Of a stretch of DNA of 64,000 nt, positions 62,177 to 64,000 are shown in pieces. Position numbers and translations under genes: made by a program. The notes beneath the pieces are model-generated. The model ran no database searches and had not been told where the DNA came from. It saw only the letters and a list, made by a program, of their open reading frames with translations. Positions within the stretch are counted from its first letter, which is position 1, and each line of letters starts with the position of its first letter. The stretch is taken from assembly GCF_010672525.1 (NCBI RefSeq), contig NZ_JAAHGH010000002.1, forward strand, positions 266,583 to 330,582. Direction: 5' to 3'. This DNA is from Okeania sp. SIO2B3 (lineage in GTDB: Bacteria > Cyanobacteriota > Cyanobacteriia > Cyanobacteriales > Microcoleaceae).

Positions 62177-63721
62177 ATGGCACGTTTAGCATTACTCAGT
62201 ACATCAGATAAAACAGGTCTCATTGATTTAACAAAAAGTCTAGTTACAGAATTTGACTATGAAATAATTAGTAGTGGCGGTACTGCTAAAACTCTGAAAG
62301 AAGCAGGAATTTCTGTGACAAAAGTATCTGACTATACGGGATTTCCAGAAATTCTTGGAGGTAGGGTTAAAACATTACATCCTCGGATTCATGGAGGCAT
62401 ATTAGCAAGAAGAGATTTAGAGCAAGATATAGAAGAATTAAATGCTAATAATATTCGACCCATTGATTTAGTTGTAGTTAATTTATACCCCTTTGAACAA
62501 ACAATTTCTCAACCGGGAGTTACTCTAGCAGAAGCAATTGAAAAAATTGATATTGGCGGACCTGCAATGTTAAGAGCTTCAGCTAAAAATTTTGCTCATC
62601 TGACAGTTTTATGTAACCCTAATCAATATAATTCATACTTGGAAGAACTACGGAAAAATTATGGTGAAATATCATTAGAATTTCGTCAAAAATGTGCCTT
62701 AGCTGGATTTAAACATACAGCAACTTACGACCAGGCGATCGCTACTTATTTACAAGGGCAAGAAACAACTTCTGAACAGGAGAAAGAAACATTTTTCCTC
62801 TCTGGTAAAAATATTAAATCTCTGCGTTATGGAGAAAATCCTCATCAATCTGCAACTTGGTATCAAAGCGGAATTATTCCTAGTGGGTGGGCGGCAAGTA
62901 AAATTCTTCAAGGTAAAGAATTAAGTTATAACAATTTGGTAGATTTAGAGGCAGCAAGACGTATTATTACGGAATTTTCTGATGCTCCGACTGTGGCAAT
63001 TCTTAAACATACAAATCCTTGTGGAATTGCAATTAGTGAAACTCTTTTGGAGGCTTATGAAAAAGCTTTTGCTGGAGATTCGGTTTCTGCTTTTGGGGGA
63101 ATTGTTGCTTTGAATAAATCTATTGATGCTCCTACTGCGACTGCTATGACTAAGACTTTTTTAGAGTGTGTAGTTGCTCCGGGATGCGAACCAGAAGCGG
63201 AGGAAATTTTTCAGAAAAAATCTAAGTTAAGAGTGTTAATTTCACCAGATTTAAAACAGAGTCCGCCGGAAACTATAAAGGTAATTGCTGGTGGTTTTTT
63301 AGTACAAGCTGCTGATGATGCAGTAGAAAGTTCAAGTGATTGGAAAGTTGTTACTGAAAAACAACCGACTCCGGAAGAAATGGAGGAATTAATGTTTGCT
63401 TGGAAGGTGGTAAAGCACGTTAAATCTAATGCTATTGTGGTGACTAAAAATTTGGCAACTGCTGGTATTGGTGCTGGTCAAATGAATAGAGTTGGGGCAG
63501 TAAAAATTGCTTTGGAGCAAGCAGGAGAAAAGGCTATTGGAGGAGTATTAGCTAGTGATGCTTTTTTCCCTTTTGATGATTCGGTAAAAACAGCAGCAGC
63601 AGCAGGAATAACTGCTATTATTCAACCTGGAGGTAGTATGCGAGATAAAGATTCTATTGCTGCTGCAAATGAGTTAGGTTTGGTAATGATACTAACTGGA
63701 ATGCGTCATTTTTTACATTAG
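62177..63721 (+). CDS. purH: Bifunctional AICAR formyltransferase / IMP cyclohydrolase
   Basis: 514 residues from ATG 62177 (MARLALLSTSDKTGLIDLTK); a TTG nine bases upstream is in frame but would sit on AGGA. The N-terminal ~190 residues are the MGS-like IMP cyclohydrolase (GGTAKTLKEAG, TGFPEILGGRVKTLHPRIHG, DIGGPAMLRASAKN). The rest is the AICAR transformylase (SLRYGENPHQSA, ILKHTNPCGIA with the catalytic Lys-His, SDAFFPFDDSV, QPGGSMRDKDSI). It makes the last two steps of IMP synthesis. Length is usual. Confidence 0.97.
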   Translation: MARLALLSTSDKTGLIDLTKSLVTEFDYEIISSGGTAKTLKEAGISVTKVSDYTGFPEILGGRVKTLHPRIHGGILARRDLEQDIEELNANNIRPIDLVVVNLYPFEQTISQPGVTLAEAIEKIDIGGPAMLRASAKNFAHLTVLCNPNQYNSYLEELRKNYGEISLEFRQKCALAGFKHTATYDQAIATYLQGQETTSEQEKETFFLSGKNIKSLRYGENPHQSATWYQSGIIPSGWAASKILQGKELSYNNLVDLEAARRIITEFSDAPTVAILKHTNPCGIAISETLLEAYEKAFAGDSVSAFGGIVALNKSIDAPTATAMTKTFLECVVAPGCEPEAEEIFQKKSKLRVLISPDLKQSPPETIKVIAGGFLVQAADDAVESSSDWKVVTEKQPTPEEMEELMFAWKVVKHVKSNAIVVTKNLATAGIGAGQMNRVGAVKIALEQAGEKAIGGVLASDAFFPFDDSVKTAAAAGITAIIQPGGSMRDKDSIAAANELGLVMILTGMRHFLH

Positions 63722-63774
63722 AAAATGAATTATAAGTCTAAGCATTTCCTGCAGAATGCTGCGCAAACAGCTAT

Positions 63775-63965
63775 TGTTCAATAATTGATAATGGATAATT
63801 GATAATTACCTCTCCCTAAAAGAAAGAGGATTGAATAAAAGGAAAATTTTTTCTCTCTTGGTCGATTGGATATGGTTAGGAAACCCATCCATCCCACCCT
63901 ACGGGAAGCTGCGCTAACGACCGCTTGTTTCTCCTTTAAAGGATTTAAATCTTAATTATTCGGTA
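63775..63965 (-). repeat. Family C element (reverse)
   Basis: GATAATGGATAATTGATAAT, ATTACCTCTCCCTAAAAG, TCTTGGTCGATTGGATATGG, CCATCCCACCCTACGGGAAG and a closing TTAATTATTCGGTAAT. It is preceded by an SDR copy in reverse at about 63748 (TCCTGCAGAATGCTGCGCAA). Nothing else is seen to the end of the window. Confidence 0.65.
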
Positions 63966-64000
63966 ATTAATAATTGCTTTTAAGGTTTGGAAAGGGGACT

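Overview
The window reads as a low-GC filamentous cyanobacterial chromosome. The pointers are the many GCGATCGC (HIP1) octamers, the family content (DUF29, Uma2, CP12-CBS, CPP1-like, PEP-CTERM, orthocaspase, CyRepA1, AroH-type chorismate mutase), long non-coding gaps and heptameric short repeats. A Trichodesmium/Okeania-like Oscillatoriales genome would fit, but that is inference from style and not from a marker gene.

Layout. 1-4.4 kb is a decayed zone: a partial gene, two DUF29 copies sharing one nonsense codon, a stray 3' end of a penicillin-binding protein gene, a gene split by a frameshift in an A9 run, and a tandem array made of that gene's own 5' end. 4.4-12.8 kb holds housekeeping genes (FHA-PBP1, ilvD, pentapeptide protein, RNase D-like, CBS-CP12). 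13.4-15.8 kb holds Uma2 and a caspase/partner pair. 16.4-31.3 kb holds M23 peptidase, birA, pgeF, CPP1-like, a peptide ABC lipoprotein, a vWA protein and several conserved unknowns, separated by gaps packed with small inverted-repeat elements. 31.4-34.2 kb is a graveyard of nested transposon remnants (IS200/IS605 TnpB pieces, an IS5-type end).

34.6-44.86 kb is the most interesting region: a ~10.2 kb integrated element bounded by 98/100-identical 100 bp direct repeats, one of which carries the 3' part of tRNA-Val(GAC). It encodes a tyrosine recombinase beside the intact tRNA, a 1183-residue CyRepA1-like Toprim/helicase replication protein, a BRO-N protein, two ribbon-helix-helix-like proteins, a cassette of small unknown proteins, and a promoter-hairpin-terminator unit that looks like an RNA gene. 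No capsid, terminase or conjugation gene is visible, so it resembles an integrative plasmid or satellite.

45.3-48.9 kb is an arsenic operon (acr3, arsH, dual-specificity phosphatase, decayed arsJ). 49-53 kb mixes fragments (coaB end, DNA methyltransferase end) with a sarcosine-oxidase-like flavoenzyme. 53.3-64 kb holds an AspH-type hydroxylase, a GMC oxidoreductase, a PEP-CTERM protein with a stop-bearing hairpin, an EamA transporter, sppA-aroH, two small exported proteins and purH.

The dispersed repeats are named here families A-K (short elements with terminal inverted repeats), SDR (a ~21 bp dispersed repeat) and heptamers. Families A and F repeatedly abut stop codons of intact genes, and an SDR copy supplies an in-frame stop inside a tnpB. 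Family names are local labels. Coordinates of repeat ends are by eye and may be off by a few bases.
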